A stretch of DNA of 44,608 nt from an uncultured bacterium (GTDB lineage: Bacteria; Patescibacteriota; Minisyncoccia; Phycocordibacterales; CAIZLB01), in contig CAIZLB010000024.1 of NCBI GenBank assembly GCA_903933735.1, positions 1 through 44,608 on the forward strand, in the 5' to 3' direction. A model generated the notes under the pieces. It made no database searches. It had not been told where the DNA came from and saw only the letters and a program-made list of their open reading frames with translations. Shown here piece after piece: positions 30,581-39,117 of this stretch (position 1 is its first letter; each line of letters starts with the position of its first letter). The translations under genes were made by a program, and so were the position numbers.

Positions 30581-30630
30581 CATAATGACCACAGTGGTCC
30601 GAAAGAACAAATAAAGCACCCTAACTTTTT

Positions 30631-30873
30631 ATGAAATACAAAACTGAAAGTGCAGTAAAGTGGTTAGAAACATTACTTCATACAGATAAGATTTCTGAAG
30701 CAAGAGAAGCATTTTTGCAAAGCCTAATATCAGCGCTTGGTCCAAAAGTACGCATTGTGTCTTCACAGAAAATATTCCTACTCTCGTGGTTTGATCAAAT
30801 CGAGAAAAATAGAAATATGTACAAAATGGACAAAGTGGCTGAAGTAGCCAGATGGATTCGTGAATGCGTTTAG
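30631..30873 (+). CDS. Orphan 80-aa hypothetical protein
   Basis: Own promoter, 5' hairpin and terminator CCCCG-CTTAGT-CGGGG (30908-30923). Confidence 0.75.
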   Translation: MKYKTESAVKWLETLLHTDKISEAREAFLQSLISALGPKVRIVSSQKIFLLSWFDQIEKNRNMYKMDKVAEVARWIRECV

Positions 30874-30907
30874 GTTATCGACCAAATCAACAATATCAAC
30901 TCTTCAA

Positions 30908-30930
30908 CCCCGCTTAGTCGGGGCTTTCTT
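30908..30930 (+). terminator. Intrinsic terminator
   Basis: CCCCG-CTTAGT-CGGGG-CTTTCTT. Confidence 0.8.
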
Positions 30931-30979
30931 ATTTTATAAAATTGACACCAAAACACGTCAGGAGTATCCTAAAGATGTT

Positions 30980-31225
30980 ATGAACACCCAGAGCATGATA
31001 GGCGCTTTTTATTTACAATACAAAGATCGTATAAGGCCGAGTTTTATAAACTTTATCGTAAGATTTCACGCAGGCATAAAACCAAATTCATCTATAAATG
31101 ATTACAGAGATCGTGATCGGTTGACTGATTTACTATATGAATACATGACTGCCGGTGATTATACCGACGATGCTTTAAATCGACTATATGATTCATTGGC
31201 TCAGATTGAAACCCTGACAGATTGA
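30980..31225 (+). CDS. Orphan 81-aa hypothetical protein
   Basis: Start revised from 30860: promoter TTGACA(30942)-N17-TATCCT(30965) predicts +1 about 3 nt before ATG 30980; the track's upstream part covers the previous terminator. Confidence 0.7.
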   Translation: MNTQSMIGAFYLQYKDRIRPSFINFIVRFHAGIKPNSSINDYRDRDRLTDLLYEYMTAGDYTDDALNRLYDSLAQIETLTD

Positions 31226-31247
31226 AGGGTGTTGGGGTTTTCTTATT

Positions 31248-31769
31248 TTATAAACTTATCCTCTTCAATTCCTTTCTTCTCTCCATATAATCAGGTATGG
31301 TTTCTGCGACAAGATTCCAAAACTTATGACTATGATCAAATTGTCCTAGATGACACAATTCATGAACTATAACATAATCAGCTAAATATTCTGGTATGAG
31401 AGCTATCTTGTAATTAAAATTAATATTACCTTTTCTTGAACATGATCCCCATCTAGTTTTTTGATCTTTAACGGTTATTTTATTATAAGCAAAATTATAA
31501 TGTTTATTAAATAAATCCAATCTATCTTTCGCTAATACTAATGCTTTTATTTTATGATCTTGATAATCTTTTTTACTTAATCTTGGAATAATTTTTAAAC
31601 TTTTAGATAGATGCTTATTTATCCAATCTAGTTTTCGCATGAGAAAATTTTCTAAATAAGGGATAGTAATACTTGACGGTTTAGTGACTATAATTTTCCC
31701 ATCTCTTATACGAATGGTTAGGTGTTTAGCTTTTGAATTTGAACGTATTGTATACGGTGGTAAATCCAT
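31248..31769 (-). CDS. YgjP-like (DUF45) metallopeptidase
   Basis: RWGSCSRKGNINFNYKIALIP, VIVHELCHLGQFDHSHKFWNLV. Confidence 0.93.
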   Translation of the reverse strand: MDLPPYTIRSNSKAKHLTIRIRDGKIIVTKPSSITIPYLENFLMRKLDWINKHLSKSLKIIPRLSKKDYQDHKIKALVLAKDRLDLFNKHYNFAYNKITVKDQKTRWGSCSRKGNINFNYKIALIPEYLADYVIVHELCHLGQFDHSHKFWNLVAETIPDYMERRKELKRISL

Positions 31770-31770
31770 C

Positions 31771-32604
31771 TTAATTATTTTTAAAGTTCAAATATAGCTC
31801 TAACTCTTTCCAGGTTAACATAACCTCTGGATTACCGGCGACATAAGGAGCTACCTGATATTGTCCAAATATAAACTTTATACCTTCATCGAGGATGATA
31901 AACTTTTTAAAATTCGAATCGAAAGAAAATCCATCTGTATTCTTTTTTGGATCAATTGTGATACCATCAGATTTTAATAAAGATAATCCAAGTCCTTCCT
32001 TTAACATATTCAGATTGAAATATTCATTACCTAAGACAACTTTAAGTTTTGGTTCTAATAATTTTGTAAGATAAATATCATTGTTATTTTCTTTTAATTT
32101 CAAGAAACTTTCTATCTCAACTTTACCATTTTTATCAAATGTATAGGTTTCAATAACAGTATTACCATGAGCACCTCCTGTAAAAGTATACTCCTCAAAG
32201 ACATAGGTTACTGTCTCAAGCATCTTTGATTCAAATTTCTCATAAGTTATACCTAGTAAATATTTTGTCATTGGACGATCGGGATATTTTGTAGATATCT
32301 CTTTTTCAGTATTGTAAACATCTCCATCATTTTTCCAATCTTCTTTGGCAAAATCAACCACTTTTTTTATCTCTTTTTCCATAATATGATCTTTATCCAA
32401 TGGCTCATCTGGATATACAGCATCGATATCGTAAAAATCAGTTGATTCTTTGATGGTGAATTCTGTAGTAGTGGCAACTGAATCTATTGTTTTTACAGGT
32501 TCTGTTTCTATAATTCTCTTATTTTTATTATTTACAAAATAAGCAAAAGCTAAGATAAATATAACTATTACAAATATAATATTGTTTTTTGTGAACATTT
32601 TCAT
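31771..32604 (-). CDS. DUF3298/DUF4163-like membrane-anchored extracytoplasmic protein
   Basis: N-terminal TM; YVFEEYTFTGGAHGNTVIETYTFDKNGK and GIKFIFGQYQVAPYVAG motifs. Confidence 0.8.
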   Translation of the reverse strand: MKMFTKNNIIFVIVIFILAFAYFVNNKNKRIIETEPVKTIDSVATTTEFTIKESTDFYDIDAVYPDEPLDKDHIMEKEIKKVVDFAKEDWKNDGDVYNTEKEISTKYPDRPMTKYLLGITYEKFESKMLETVTYVFEEYTFTGGAHGNTVIETYTFDKNGKVEIESFLKLKENNNDIYLTKLLEPKLKVVLGNEYFNLNMLKEGLGLSLLKSDGITIDPKKNTDGFSFDSNFKKFIILDEGIKFIFGQYQVAPYVAGNPEVMLTWKELELYLNFKNN

Positions 32605-32647
32605 GATTGTATTATAGCATTTTTCTGATGGGATGTTTACGGTTGGT

Positions 32648-32675
32648 TTGACAAAATGGATATATATGCTATAGT
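32648..32675 (+). promoter_or_regulatory. Promoter of the 32738 gene
   Basis: TTGACA-N16-TATAGT with TGC extended -10; leader stem-loop ACCTA-AGG-TAGGT at 32688-32700. Confidence 0.8.
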
Positions 32676-32737
32676 TCTTTCAACTGAACCTAAGGTAGGT
32701 GAGGTAGAAAACAAACAACGAGAACGTATAAAACATT

Positions 32738-32992
32738 ATGACGCCAGTAAATGCAAGAAAAGTAATCCAAGGATTACTCGAAAAGGGGTATACCCATGAC
32801 AAAACCACCGCCTATATCAGACGACTAATCAGATCAGTCAATGCAAAAAAGCTTATCAATGATGAACAGGTGGAGGAAATAATTGCCACCTTGAATGATG
32901 TCGATAACGAAATCCAACTTAGAATGGGTTATGGGTTACCCATTGGTCATCACCTTATGGTGGCGGATTGGATAAACCGCCTCGAACCGTAA
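32738..32992 (+). CDS. Orphan 84-aa hypothetical protein
   Basis: Promoter, 5' hairpin and a terminator with GAAA tetraloop at 33009-33055. Confidence 0.75.
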   Translation: MTPVNARKVIQGLLEKGYTHDKTTAYIRRLIRSVNAKKLINDEQVEEIIATLNDVDNEIQLRMGYGLPIGHHLMVADWINRLEP

Positions 32993-33008
32993 AGCCCGAC
33001 TCACCCGC

Positions 33009-33059
33009 CCCCGCCCCATCTGGACCGAAAGGTTCATGTGGTGGCCGGGGTGTTTTATT
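33009..33059 (+). terminator. Long terminator hairpin with GAAA tetraloop
   Basis: CCCCGCCCCATCTGGACC-GAAA-GGTTCATGTGGTGGCCGGGG (imperfect) then TGTTTTATTTT. Confidence 0.8.
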
Positions 33060-33303
33060 TTGTAAAACCAACCTCCACAACTCCACCCCTCAGCTCCCCA
33101 ATCAACCCTCTATCCTTTAAATAATTCATCACAAAACTCGGTAATACTGGACCCATAATAGAACCCTTACCGACACCAACAACAATATCGAGTTTATCGA
33201 TATCATTTCCGTCTTTTTTCAACCATTCAAAAAATTCATCCAATATAACTTTTGATTCGGACATGTTTAATCCATGTAAATCTATTTCTAAAACTTTCTG
33301 CAT
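33055..33303 (-). CDS. Smr domain protein
   Basis: LEIDLHGLNMSESKVILDEFF, IVVGVGKGSIMGPVLPSFVMNYL. Confidence 0.88.
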   Translation of the reverse strand: MQKVLEIDLHGLNMSESKVILDEFFEWLKKDGNDIDKLDIVVGVGKGSIMGPVLPSFVMNYLKDRGLIGELRGGVVEVGFTK

Positions 33304-33319
33304 CTGTATTGTATTATTT

Positions 33320-33412
33320 AAATTTATTTTATGAATAAGATCATCCGCAGGAATATTATTTTTAAAAAATAATATTACGAGGACTTTTGATCGAAATGAA
33401 TAAAATAAATTT
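33320..33412. repeat. Palindromic element 1
   Basis: 13-bp perfect arms AAATTTATTTTAT / ATAAAATAAATTT, inner GATC pair and central AATATTATTTTT/AAAAAATAATATT. Confidence 0.75.
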
Positions 33413-33578
33413 ACTCACTCCCTATCTTAAACCCTAACCATATTCCAACAAAAGAACCCAAAGCTCCAAATATCATTCCCGCAAAAGAAAAACCACCAGC
33501 ACCCCAAAGTGCTGGTATATAACTACCCGCATAGCCCCCTATTATCATTCCTCCCATTACAAGTTTTTTTCTATCCAT
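33411..33578 (-). CDS. 55-aa glycine-zipper-like membrane protein
   Basis: MDRKKLVMGGMIIGGYAGSYIPALWGAGGFSFAGMIFGALGSFVGIWLGFKIGSE*; below the track cutoff. Confidence 0.7.
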   Translation of the reverse strand: MDRKKLVMGGMIIGGYAGSYIPALWGAGGFSFAGMIFGALGSFVGIWLGFKIGSE

Positions 33579-33579
33579 A

Positions 33580-33966
33580 TTAGTCTAGATTTATTTCCCC
33601 CAAAGCTTCTGATGTCTCAAGTAGGTCTTGTTCTGCTCTTTGTAATGCATATCTACCAGCAGCAACCATAGATCTAAAACCAGCCTTTTCACCAGATTTC
33701 GCTCCTTCATAAGCTGATTGTATATAAACTAAAGCTTCTTCTATTTTTTCTATTCTTAAATTTATTGATTCTATTCTCTTTTTCATATCTGCTGTATTTT
33801 CTATATAGTGTTCTTCTTCCAAGTATGAATCATGTCCAACTTCTAAAGCAGTCTCAGCTATAGCTGAGTTCATGCCTCTATGCATCTCTGATTCTTGCCA
33901 GCTGATATCATCATCTTCTCCTTCATCTGGAATATATTTTTCTTCAAAAAAATCTTTTTCTTTCAT
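33580..33966 (-). CDS. Acidic coiled-coil hypothetical protein
   Basis: 128-aa ORF, compatible reverse-strand operon context. Confidence 0.7.
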   Translation of the reverse strand: MKEKDFFEEKYIPDEGEDDDISWQESEMHRGMNSAIAETALEVGHDSYLEEEHYIENTADMKKRIESINLRIEKIEEALVYIQSAYEGAKSGEKAGFRSMVAAGRYALQRAEQDLLETSEALGEINLD

Positions 33967-33984
33967 AAATAAATTATATCATGA

Positions 33985-34098
33985 AAATTTATTTTATTCA
34001 CTTCGATCAGAAAATTTATTTACTCCACTCCGTTTCAGTCCTCGACAGTTTCTCTAGGAGAAACTGTCTGCGAAGCACTTTGTCTAGGACAAAGTGTC
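33985..34098. repeat. Palindromic element 2 with two perfect hairpins
   Basis: AAATTTATTTTATTCACTTCGATCAG shares the arm of element 1; GACAGTTTCTC-TAG-GAGAAACTGTC and CACTTTGTC-TAG-GACAAAGTG. Confidence 0.85.
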
Positions 34099-34130
34099 AT
34101 TACGTAGATAAATTTAAATTAAAAATAAAT

Positions 34131-35666
34131 CTATACCATACTCACCCCCTTCATCCCTTCAACTTTTTCTATCTCAAACATCTTAAGTATTGTTGGTGCT
34201 ATATCAGCTAAAGTTCCATTCTCATGAACTATTTTTATATTCTTATTTGTGATAATAAAAGGTACTAAGTTTGTAGTATGAGCCACATGTTTCTTTCCTT
34301 CTTCATCTACCATAACTTCTGCATTACCATGATCTGCGGTTATAAGACACACGCCACCAATACTTTCAATATACTTAGATAATCTCTCAGTTTCTCTATC
34401 AACTGTCTCTACAGCCTTAATTACAGCCTCTATATCACCTGTGTGTCCTACCATGTCAGCATTGGGGAAATTGACGATAAGAACATCATGGGTTTTTAAA
34501 GCCTCTATTGACGCATCCACTATCTCATAGGCCCGCATCTGGGGTGCTTCATCATGGGTTTTAATATCGTTTCTGCTCTCTATCTTGGTTTGAGTTTCAC
34601 TCTCTTGAATAATATCTGATTGTCCATTCATAAAAAAAGTAACATGAGGAAATTTTTCTGATTCTGATATATGAGCATGTGTTATACCTTTTTTAGATAA
34701 TTCTTTACCTAAAGTTGTAATTATGGATTTTGGTGTGAAAGCTACATCAGTATCAAGTTCTTCTCCATAACGTGCCATAGAAACAAAATAAAGATTATAT
34801 TCATCTTTTTTATCAAGTATAGCTTTTGTTAATTGCTTAGCTCTATCTGCTCTAAAATTGAAGAAAAATATTCCATCATTTTTTGCTATTGTAAATTTAT
34901 TTATATTCTTATTATCATGTACACAGAGATGATGTTCAAAATATTCATCAATCTTTCCTGATGGATCTTTTTCTTTGTATTCATTTTCCATAAAATCAAT
35001 AATAGAAGTTTTACTTAAATCAAGCTTATTACCTTCACCTTTAAACAAAATATTCATCACATGTTCTATGCGCTCATCATTACCAGCTCTATCCATACCA
35101 TAATATCGGCCACCGAAAGAACCTATTACTCCGACACCATATTCAGACATCTTATCCTCCAGTTCTTTTATGTATCTTACAGCCGTACCCCCTGATACAT
35201 CGCGACCATCAGTGAAGACATGTAATACAACTTGTTCTTTTTGTAGACCTTGTATATGAGCCATTTGTAAAAATGCATAGATGTGGGAATTATGACTATG
35301 TACACCACCATCAGATAATAGACCTATAAGATGTATCTTTGAATTATTATCTTTAGCATGTTTTATGAGATGCAAAAAAGCTTCATTTTCAAAAAAACTT
35401 TCATCTTCTATTGCTTTTTTAATCAAAACTAAATCAGTATCTATAGCAGATCCTGCCCCTATTGTAGTGTGGCCGATCTCACTATTACCCATCTGACCGA
35501 AAGGTAAACCTACAGCCTCGCCTGAAGCCTCAAGATATGTATGAGGGTAATTTTGCAGACAATAGTCAAAAAATGGTGTGTTTGCTCTGTATATTGCATT
35601 GTTTTGATCTTCTTTACCCATACCCCAACCATCCATTATTATTAAGGCGATTTTTCTTCTATTCAT
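34131..35666 (-). CDS. gpmI: 2,3-bisphosphoglycerate-independent phosphoglycerate mutase
   Basis: ALIIMDGWGMG, GNSEIGHTTIGAG, HVFTDGRDVSGGTA, NFPNADMVGHTG, ITADHGNAEVM. Confidence 0.97.
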   Translation of the reverse strand: MNRRKIALIIMDGWGMGKEDQNNAIYRANTPFFDYCLQNYPHTYLEASGEAVGLPFGQMGNSEIGHTTIGAGSAIDTDLVLIKKAIEDESFFENEAFLHLIKHAKDNNSKIHLIGLLSDGGVHSHNSHIYAFLQMAHIQGLQKEQVVLHVFTDGRDVSGGTAVRYIKELEDKMSEYGVGVIGSFGGRYYGMDRAGNDERIEHVMNILFKGEGNKLDLSKTSIIDFMENEYKEKDPSGKIDEYFEHHLCVHDNKNINKFTIAKNDGIFFFNFRADRAKQLTKAILDKKDEYNLYFVSMARYGEELDTDVAFTPKSIITTLGKELSKKGITHAHISESEKFPHVTFFMNGQSDIIQESETQTKIESRNDIKTHDEAPQMRAYEIVDASIEALKTHDVLIVNFPNADMVGHTGDIEAVIKAVETVDRETERLSKYIESIGGVCLITADHGNAEVMVDEEGKKHVAHTTNLVPFIITNKNIKIVHENGTLADIAPTILKMFEIEKVEGMKGVSMV

Positions 35667-35688
35667 ATGTTTTTATTAAAATATTTTA

Positions 35689-36252
35689 TTAAGCGTATTT
35701 TTTTAATCTAATCATCTCTGGATTCAATATAACTAATTCTCTATTGACTCCTGATAAATTCCTCTCTATGGCCTCTAGTTTAAGTTTTAGAGATTTTACA
35801 TAAGCATCTCTTTTTGTTAGATCAGATAATAGATCTTTATCTTTTCTATCAGTCGATTCTCTATCTTGTTTTAATTTTTGAGATTTATTTTTGAGTTGCT
35901 GTAATTCAAGCTCTAAAGCATGTATTTTTCTGTTTACTTGTTCTTCCTCTTCTGTTAGATTTGTCTTATCTATACTGTATTTTTTTTCTTCTCTTAAAGA
36001 CGTCAGGGTGTCATTTTCATATTTTACGATCTCTGATTCTATTCTCTTTTTATCTAATTCAAATCTATGTTTATCAGCTGTAAATCTATCAAAATCTTTT
36101 TTCTTAATATCATATTCCATCTTGAATCTTTCCTTTTCTCTTCTATCTTTTTCTTTTTGTAAATATGCCATCTTCATATGATCTGCGGTGTTTGCATCGT
36201 AGTTTGAAGATGTTGTCGTAGATGTTCTTATTTGTCCATGAGGTTCAAACAT
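35689..36252 (-). CDS. Coiled-coil hypothetical protein
   Basis: 187-aa Lys/Glu-rich helical protein; ATG begins 1 nt after the tRNA-Thr CCA. Confidence 0.7.
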   Translation of the reverse strand: MFEPHGQIRTSTTTSSNYDANTADHMKMAYLQKEKDRREKERFKMEYDIKKKDFDRFTADKHRFELDKKRIESEIVKYENDTLTSLREEKKYSIDKTNLTEEEEQVNRKIHALELELQQLKNKSQKLKQDRESTDRKDKDLLSDLTKRDAYVKSLKLKLEAIERNLSGVNRELVILNPEMIRLKKYA

Positions 36253-36253
36253 T

Positions 36254-36329
36254 TGGAGCCGCTTCCCAGATTCGAACTGGGGACCTACTGTTTACAAAAC
36301 AGTTGCTCTACCAACTGAGCTAAAGCGGC
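36254..36329 (-). tRNA. tRNA-Thr(UGU), CCA encoded
   Basis: GCCGCTT...AGCTCAGTTGGTAGAGC, ACTGT-TTTGTAA-ACAGT (TGT), CCCAG-TTCGAAT-CTGGG, AAGCGGC-T-CCA. Confidence 0.96.
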
Positions 36330-36333
36330 AAAA

Positions 36334-36439
36334 GAGTGGGGTAAGCTGATACTGTTGTGATAGCATCTTGTCCCGATTGATACACCAGGTATCAACTCAC
36401 CCTACTCGGTATTATATACTATTTACTTTCCTATTTCAA
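36334..36439 (-). promoter_or_regulatory. Promoter and attenuator-like leader of tRNA-Thr
   Basis: TTGAAA-N17-TATAAT (36439-36411); imperfect 19-bp stem 36389-36407/36334-36352 followed by TTTT; competing hairpin TTGATAC-CTGGT-GTATCAA. Confidence 0.6.
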
Positions 36440-37010
36440 ATCTTTTAAAACGTATTATCTCTATCTTTTCCCCAAACTTTTGCATAGCATTATCTAGCAT
36501 AGTTTGCATAGTCATATCTGGATTCTTGATAAAGTCTTGGTTTAATAAAACTTGATCTTTGAAATACGAGTCCATCTTTCCTTGTAAAATCTTTTCTTGT
36601 AATTCGGCTGGTTTATCTTTTACTTCTTCAGCGAAAACTTCTTTTGCCTTTGAAGCTGTAGCTTCATCTATATCTGTTTGTTTCAAGAACTCTGGGTTTG
36701 TAGCTGTCACCTGCATCGCTATATCTTTAGCTAAAGTTTTAAATTCTACGTTGTTTGATACAAAGTCTGTCTCTGAGGCTAATTCTATAATAGAACCAAC
36801 TAAACCGTTTGTATGCACATAAGCCTCTATAACTCCCGCACCCAATTCACGATCAGCTTTTTTTGCAGCTTGTTCAGCTCCTTTCTTTTTCAAAAGAATC
36901 ATAGCTTTTGCTTCATCCCCTTCAGCTTCTTCTAAAGCTTTTTTACATTGCATAACTGATATACCAGTTTTCTCTCTAAGGGCTTTTATTTGATCTGATG
37001 TGATGTTCAT
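36423..37010 (-). CDS. tsf: Elongation factor Ts
   Basis: IKALREKTGISVMQCKKALEEAEGDEAKAMILLKKKG, ELASETDFVSNN. Confidence 0.97.
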   Translation of the reverse strand: MNITSDQIKALREKTGISVMQCKKALEEAEGDEAKAMILLKKKGAEQAAKKADRELGAGVIEAYVHTNGLVGSIIELASETDFVSNNVEFKTLAKDIAMQVTATNPEFLKQTDIDEATASKAKEVFAEEVKDKPAELQEKILQGKMDSYFKDQVLLNQDFIKNPDMTMQTMLDNAMQKFGEKIEIIRFKRFEIGK

Positions 37011-37063
37011 AGTGTTTTTATTTTAAAATTAAAAAATTAATAGATAATATGTCTATTATAGTA

Positions 37064-37729
37064 TTAACCAAGTAGCTGATGCAATATATAATCAACTGAT
37101 GACCTTGATGAATCATTAGCAACTATTGGATAGTTTATAGTTGATACTTTACAATCTGTATTTGCAATAGCGATAACTGGTATACCAAGTACACGAGCTT
37201 CTTCAACAGCGATAAATTCTTTCTTTGGGTCAACAACAATAAGTGCAGCTGGTAGAGATGTAAGATCTTTAACCCCGATGAATAATTTTTCAAGTCTTTC
37301 AACTTCTTTATCCATAAGTGATTGTTCTTTTTTTGTATATTTTTTAAGTTCACCTTTAGCTTTAAGATCAGTGATTTCAATCATACGATTGATTCTTTTT
37401 CTTATTATTTCAAAGTTTGTAAAAAGTCCACCAACCCATCTTCCTGAAATATAAGGAGAATTGAATCTCAAGGCAGCATCTTTTACAATATCTTGAACTT
37501 CACTTTTACTTGTGGCAAAAAGTATAACTTTATTGTTAGCTTTAAGATCTGCTATAAAAGCTTTAGCTTTCTCTATCTGATCTGCCGTTATATTTACATC
37601 GATAATATCTACATTGGCCTTTGTACCATATATGTATTTTTTAACTGATGGGTTACGAGAAGCACGCAAAGTTCCATAATGAACCCCTGCTTCAAACATG
37701 TCTTTTATGTTGTCGTTTTGTTGTGTCAT
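37064..37729 (-). CDS. rpsB: 30S ribosomal protein S2
   Basis: MFEAGVHYGTLRASRNPSVKKYIYG, GRWVGGLFTNFEIIRKRI, IPVIAIANTDCK. Confidence 0.97.
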   Translation of the reverse strand: MTQQNDNIKDMFEAGVHYGTLRASRNPSVKKYIYGTKANVDIIDVNITADQIEKAKAFIADLKANNKVILFATSKSEVQDIVKDAALRFNSPYISGRWVGGLFTNFEIIRKRINRMIEITDLKAKGELKKYTKKEQSLMDKEVERLEKLFIGVKDLTSLPAALIVVDPKKEFIAVEEARVLGIPVIAIANTDCKVSTINYPIVANDSSRSSVDYILHQLLG

Positions 37730-37812
37730 ATAGTCTATATGTATATCATTTTTAAGGCTTTATGGCAAGATATATAAGAGAAATCCCGGCGGTCAGTGTG
37801 GTAACCCAGGTT

Positions 37813-38805
37813 TTACTCCCCATCCTCATCTACACTCGCCTCCCCGCCATTTTCAAAATATTCTACAATCCTATCCATCATCTTAGTTATCTGCCCTTGT
37901 CCTAACATCAGACCTATACCATGCCATGACTCTTTAAGTCTATGATCTGTAATACGATCTTGTAACACGTTATATGTTCTAATCTTCTCAGATCTATCCC
38001 CTGTTCCAATCTGTAACTTTTTTTCACCTGAAAACTTTTTAGCAGCCTCTCTTTCATAAAGCTCGCCAACTTTAGCCTGCAAAACAGACAAGGCTTTCTC
38101 TCTGTTTTTAAGCTGACTTCTTTCTGATGTACAACGAACATCGAGACCTGTAGGTTTATGTATAAGACGAACAGCGGTTTCCACCTTGTTAACGTTCTGC
38201 CCGCCTTTACCACCTGCACGGGAAAACTCCATCTCAAGATCAGCTGGATCTATCTGAAATTTAACTTTTTTTCTTATAGGCAATACTGCCACAGTTGCAG
38301 TTGAGGTATGAACTCGTCCCGACTTCTCAGTTTCTGGTATACGCTGTATTCTATGTGTACCTATCTCATATGCAAAATACCTGTAAACTTCAAAACCTCT
38401 AACTTCATAAACAGCTTCTTTATAGCCACCTATACCATTTTCTGATACATCCAGAGTATCTACTCTAAAACCTTTTTCGGCACAAAATATCTTATACATG
38501 TTTGCAAGGTTGGCTGCAAATAAAGCTGCCTCATCCCCACCTACTCCCGCTCTTATTTCCAATACTATCTCGTTGGGATATTGATCCTGGACCTCTTCTT
38601 CTTTGATAATATCTTTGATCTTATCTACCATAAACTGCAATTGTTCATCTATATTTTTTATATCAGCTTCGGCCATATCTTTCATTTCTGGATCTTGCAT
38701 CATTTCCACAAGAGATTCTTTTTCTTTATTCAATCTATCGATCTCACCAGCAAAAAAACTAGTTTTGAAATCCTTTCTTAATTCTTCTAAATTTAATTCT
38801 TCCAT
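37813..38805 (-). CDS. prfA: Peptide chain release factor 1
   Basis: [41 protein letters not shown] (GGQ). Start at MEELNLEEL preferred over 38835. Confidence 0.96.
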   Translation of the reverse strand: MEELNLEELRKDFKTSFFAGEIDRLNKEKESLVEMMQDPEMKDMAEADIKNIDEQLQFMVDKIKDIIKEEEVQDQYPNEIVLEIRAGVGGDEAALFAANLANMYKIFCAEKGFRVDTLDVSENGIGGYKEAVYEVRGFEVYRYFAYEIGTHRIQRIPETEKSGRVHTSTATVAVLPIRKKVKFQIDPADLEMEFSRAGGKGGQNVNKVETAVRLIHKPTGLDVRCTSERSQLKNREKALSVLQAKVGELYEREAAKKFSGEKKLQIGTGDRSEKIRTYNVLQDRITDHRLKESWHGIGLMLGQGQITKMMDRIVEYFENGGEASVDEDGE

Positions 38806-38877
38806 ATTGTGTTTATTATTATTTATATAAAACAAAAAAGCCTTATACTAAGAGTATAACAGACTTTCTTATAAAAG

Positions 38878-39099
38878 TTATTTTGTAACTTTTTTTGTAG
38901 ACTGAGCTTTACGAGCATTGAACTTCTCGATACGTCCCGCAGTGTCAACAGTCTTCTCATTTCCAGAATAAAAAGGATGACAAGCTGAACACATCTCGGT
39001 AGTGTTTGTCTCTTTTGTTGAACCTATAGTATATTTTTCACCACATGCACATGTAAAAGTGGCATTTGGAAAATAATTTGGATGTATGTTTTTCTTCAT
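38878..39099 (-). CDS. rpmE: 50S ribosomal protein L31
   Basis: MKKNIHPNYFPNATFTCACGEKYTIGSTK...EMCSACHPFYSGNEK. Confidence 0.95.
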   Translation of the reverse strand: MKKNIHPNYFPNATFTCACGEKYTIGSTKETNTTEMCSACHPFYSGNEKTVDTAGRIEKFNARKAQSTKKVTK

Positions 39100-39117
39100 A
39101 ATATTAACGATTATACA

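Noticed and set aside
30860-30979. 5' extension of the 30860-31225 ORF
   Set aside because: It crosses the stop of the previous gene and its terminator; promoter position supports ATG 30980.
37741-37812. Riboswitch/autoregulatory leader upstream of rpsB
   Set aside because: Promoter TTGCCA-N17-TATACA predicts only a ~4-nt leader, leaving no room; the GC-rich inverted segment is more likely the prfA 3' end.
37914-38237. 107-aa reverse-strand ORF inside prfA in another frame (also 37135-37380 in rpsB, 27445-27738 in eno)
   Set aside because: Overlap well-conserved genes and have low-complexity or implausible translations.
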